Source: Deltaproteobacteria bacterium
Lineage (GTDB): Bacteria > Desulfobacterota > Anaeroferrophillalia > Anaeroferrophillales > Tharpellaceae
Reading direction: 5' to 3'
Length of the DNA: 8,632 nucleotides
Assembly: GCA_030633185.1 (NCBI GenBank)
Contig: DAOVTG010000097.1
Location: 1 to 8,632, forward strand
In this document: in pieces, positions 6,644 to 8,632 of the stretch
Layout: every line of letters begins with the position of its first letter
Numbering within the stretch: the stretch's first letter is position 1
Notes under the pieces: model-generated
Seen by the model: only the letters and a program-made list of their open reading frames with translations
What the model was told of the DNA's origin: nothing
Databases searched by the model: none
Position numbers and translations under genes: made by a program

Positions 6644-8431
6644 ATGAGTAAAGATAAAATCAACACTCCGGCCGTGACCTATCGTAGTCATGTTTGTGGT
6701 GCTTTACGGGCGGCTGATGTCGGCTGCCGGGTGAAATTGTCCGGTTGGGTTCAGAACTGGCGAGACCACGGCGGGGTGGTTTTTATCGACCTTCGTGATC
6801 GTTATGGTTTGACCCAGGTAGTCTTTAATCCGGAAAATGCGCCTGAGGCTCATGCCGTCGCCCATACACTGCGCGGTGAGTTTGTTATGCAGGTTGAGGG
6901 TGAGGTTGTCAATCGTCCGGAAGGAACCGTCAATCCCAAGATGGCCACCGGTGAGATTGAAATACTGGTCGACCAGATAAAGGTTTTGAATAAATCCGGA
7001 ACCACCCCTTTCATGATCGATGAAACCAGCGAGATTGGTGAGAATATTCGGCTCCAGTATCGCTATCTTGACCTGCGCCGCCAGCCTATGCAGGAAGCGA
7101 TTATTGCTCGGCATAAGGTGACCATGATTGTGCGTAACTATCTTGATAGCCACGATTTTTTAGAGATAGAGACGCCGATGCTGACCAAAAGCACCCCTGA
7201 AGGGGCGCGCGATTATCTGGTCCCGAGCCGCACCAATCCCGGCTCTTTTTTCGCTCTGCCGCAATCGCCGCAGCTCTTTAAACAGCTATTGATGGTCTCC
7301 GGTTTTGACCGCTATTTCCAGATCGTCAAATGTTTCCGGGATGAAGATTTGCGGGCCGACCGCCAGCCCGAATTCACCCAGATCGATATGGAGTTCTCTT
7401 TTGTTGAGCGCGATGATATTATCGCCTTGGTTGAAGGGATGATTGCCACTGTTTTCAAAGAGCTTAAAGGGGTTGATACGAATCCGCCTTATCCCCGGTT
7501 GTCCTATGATGAGGCCCTTGAAAAATACGGTCTTGATGCTCCCGATATCAGGTTTGCCATGTACCTGGTCGATCTCTGCGGGGTTTTTGCGGGAACCGAA
7601 TTTAAAGTATTTCGTTCGGTTCTTGATAAAAAAGGTATTATCAAAGGGCTCAATCTTAAAGGCGGGGCACGTCTCTCACGCAAGGAGATCGATGATTTGC
7701 TGGCGGTTGTTCAGGTTTACGGAGCTAAAGGTCTGGCCTGGATCAAGGTTAATGAGGATGGCTGGCAATCACCGATTGTCAAATTCTTTACTGAATCAGA
7801 GGTTGAAACATTAGGAAAAGAGATGGCCGCCGAAGCCGGCGATCTGCTTCTTTTTGTCGCTGATAAACCGGAGATTACCAATGAGTCCCTGGGTCGTCTA
7901 CGTCTGCATTTGGGTGAAAAGATGAAGTTTATTGATGATCAACAGATGGCGTTCTGTTGGGTCGTCGATTTTCCCATGTTCGCCTGGGATGATCAGGATA
8001 AACGCCATGTTGCGATTCATCACCCCTTTACAGCTCCCCTTGATGAAGATCTTGACAAACTTAATGACGCCCCACTGGCGGTTAAAGCCAAAGCCTACGA
8101 TCTGGTTTTAAATGGGGTTGAGATTGGCGGCGGCAGTATCAGGATTCATGATGCCGATACCCAGGCCAAAGTTTTCCAGCTCTTGAACATTAGTGATGAA
8201 GAGGCCCGTGAGAAATTTGGTTTTCTCCTCGATGCTTTAAGTTTCGGGGCACCGCCGCATGGCGGTATCGCTTTTGGCCTTGATCGTTTGATGATGTTGT
8301 TGCTTGGTCGTCAATCGATTCGTGAAGTAATTGCTTTTCCCAAGACCCAGAAGGCGACTTGTCTTTTGAGTGGGGCTCCGAATACGGTAAGTCCGCGCCA
8401 GCTGCGCGATCTGGCAATCAAAAAGGCGTGA
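6644..8431 (+). CDS. aspS: Aspartyl-tRNA synthetase, bacterial type, probably non-discriminating
   Basis: Class II synthetase that charges tRNA-Asp with aspartate in the cytoplasm. Seen in 595 residues, the normal bacterial length: an OB-fold anticodon-binding domain (about 15-110), motif 1 around FLEIETPML (P178), QSPQLFKQ (207-214), motif 2 with FRDEDLRADRQPEF (231-244), a GAD insertion (about 295-425), and motif 3 ending GLDR (545-548). All catalytic motifs are intact. In the anticodon domain H42 (in RDHGGV) and G94 (in RPEGTVNP) match residues found in non-discriminating AspRS, whereas the E. coli discriminating enzyme has Leu and Lys there; this enzyme may therefore also form Asp-tRNA-Asn for GatCAB. 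Start: ATG at 6644, with AAGGGGA (6627-6633) 10 nt upstream. The opposing tRNA and the terminator before it mean a private promoter must lie in 6481-6643; a TATATT at 6611 has no good -35 partner. Confidence 0.98.
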   Translation: MSKDKINTPAVTYRSHVCGALRAADVGCRVKLSGWVQNWRDHGGVVFIDLRDRYGLTQVVFNPENAPEAHAVAHTLRGEFVMQVEGEVVNRPEGTVNPKMATGEIEILVDQIKVLNKSGTTPFMIDETSEIGENIRLQYRYLDLRRQPMQEAIIARHKVTMIVRNYLDSHDFLEIETPMLTKSTPEGARDYLVPSRTNPGSFFALPQSPQLFKQLLMVSGFDRYFQIVKCFRDEDLRADRQPEFTQIDMEFSFVERDDIIALVEGMIATVFKELKGVDTNPPYPRLSYDEALEKYGLDAPDIRFAMYLVDLCGVFAGTEFKVFRSVLDKKGIIKGLNLKGGARLSRKEIDDLLAVVQVYGAKGLAWIKVNEDGWQSPIVKFFTESEVETLGKEMAAEAGDLLLFVADKPEITNESLGRLRLHLGEKMKFIDDQQMAFCWVVDFPMFAWDDQDKRHVAIHHPFTAPLDEDLDKLNDAPLAVKAKAYDLVLNGVEIGGGSIRIHDADTQAKVFQLLNISDEEAREKFGFLLDALSFGAPPHGGIAFGLDRLMMLLLGRQSIREVIAFPKTQKATCLLSGAPNTVSPRQLRDLAIKKA

Positions 8432-8558
8432 TGGCGTCGTAAAAAAGTTCCGATATCCTGCGTTGTTGTGGTTCTCCAGACACTCGACATACTACATGTA
8501 TGGTCTCGCGCCTGGAGAACCACAACATCTTGTCTATCGAAATTTTTACTTAACCATC
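8430..8558. repeat. Large nested imperfect palindrome, probable dispersed non-coding repeat
   Basis: Several complementary blocks share one centre near 8495. From outside in: GATGG (8430-8434) with CCATC (8554-8558); GTAAAAA (8439-8445) with TTTTTAC (8543-8549); CGATA (8451-8455) with TATCG (8535-8539); a perfect 15-bp arm GTTGTGGTTCTCCAG (8465-8479) with its complement at 8512-8526; and CATAC (8488-8492) with GTATG (8498-8502) around TACAT. The left edge lies inside the aspS stop codon. No transposase is present. From memory it resembles palindromic repeats scattered between genes in Desulfobacterota genomes, but only one copy is in this window. It might also end aspS transcription, although no T-run directly follows the 15-bp arm. 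Short open frames across it are not convincing genes. Confidence 0.7.
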
Positions 8559-8632
8559 CCGTGACTTGTTACTTCTCGCAGGAAAAGTGCCCTTGGGGTG
8601 CAAATACATCAAAGTATGAGCCATTTACATTA
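8559..8632. other. Unassigned right edge of the window
   Basis: These 74 nt follow the palindrome. On the minus strand a frame enters from the edge and stops at TAA (8571-8569) after 20 codons, reading ...FAPQGHFSCEK; it could be the C-terminus of a convergent gene, but the fragment is too short to recognise. A plus-strand frame from 8561 is also open to the edge and has no supported start. I cannot decide between the end of a gene and continuation of the repeat. Confidence 0.3.

Noticed and set aside
8311..8523. 70-residue minus-strand open frame across the end of aspS
   Set aside because: Half lies antisense to the conserved AspRS C-terminus and half within the palindromic repeat; such repeats often produce spurious frames.

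Overview
The window looks like a stretch of ordinary chromosome from a Gram-negative bacterium. Protein style, a type-I (GAD-containing) bacterial AspRS with features of the tRNA-Asn-tolerant class, an approximately 474-residue AhcY, and intergenic palindromes all suggest Desulfobacterota (former Deltaproteobacteria). That placement is an inference from recognition, not from a search. I see no phage, transposase, CRISPR array or toxin-antitoxin gene.

Layout, left to right. Positions 1-2163 hold a DinG/XPD-type iron-sulfur DNA helicase whose 5' end lies outside the window. A good sigma70-like promoter (2208-2236) then precedes a two-gene signalling unit: a membrane NarL-type sensor histidine kinase (2296-3933) and its NarL/FixJ response regulator (4062-4721), closed by an intrinsic terminator (4753-4787). 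Next is a short, unusual 9-nt-periodic tract (4801-4901) that switches from purine-rich to pyrimidine-rich just before the ribosome binding site of ahcY (4922-6346). A strong bidirectional terminator (6357-6394) separates ahcY from a convergent tRNA-Pro(CGG) gene on the minus strand (6404-6480), which has its own promoter (6500-6528). aspS (6644-8431) diverges from the tRNA. Directly at the aspS stop codon begins a 129-nt nested palindrome (8430-8558) that looks like a dispersed non-coding repeat. The last 74 nt (8559-8632) are unassigned.

Functionally, the genes are neighbours rather than a pathway. DinG unwinds DNA/R-loop structures, the two-component pair senses an unknown envelope or cytoplasmic signal and controls transcription, AhcY recycles S-adenosylhomocysteine from methylation, and tRNA-Pro and AspRS serve translation. 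The internal terminators indicate at least four separate transcription units. I did not find an evident new biological system. The points most worth a second look are the 9-nt repeat tract before ahcY, the palindrome after aspS, the probable non-discriminating character of AspRS, and the unclassified sensor domain of the kinase.
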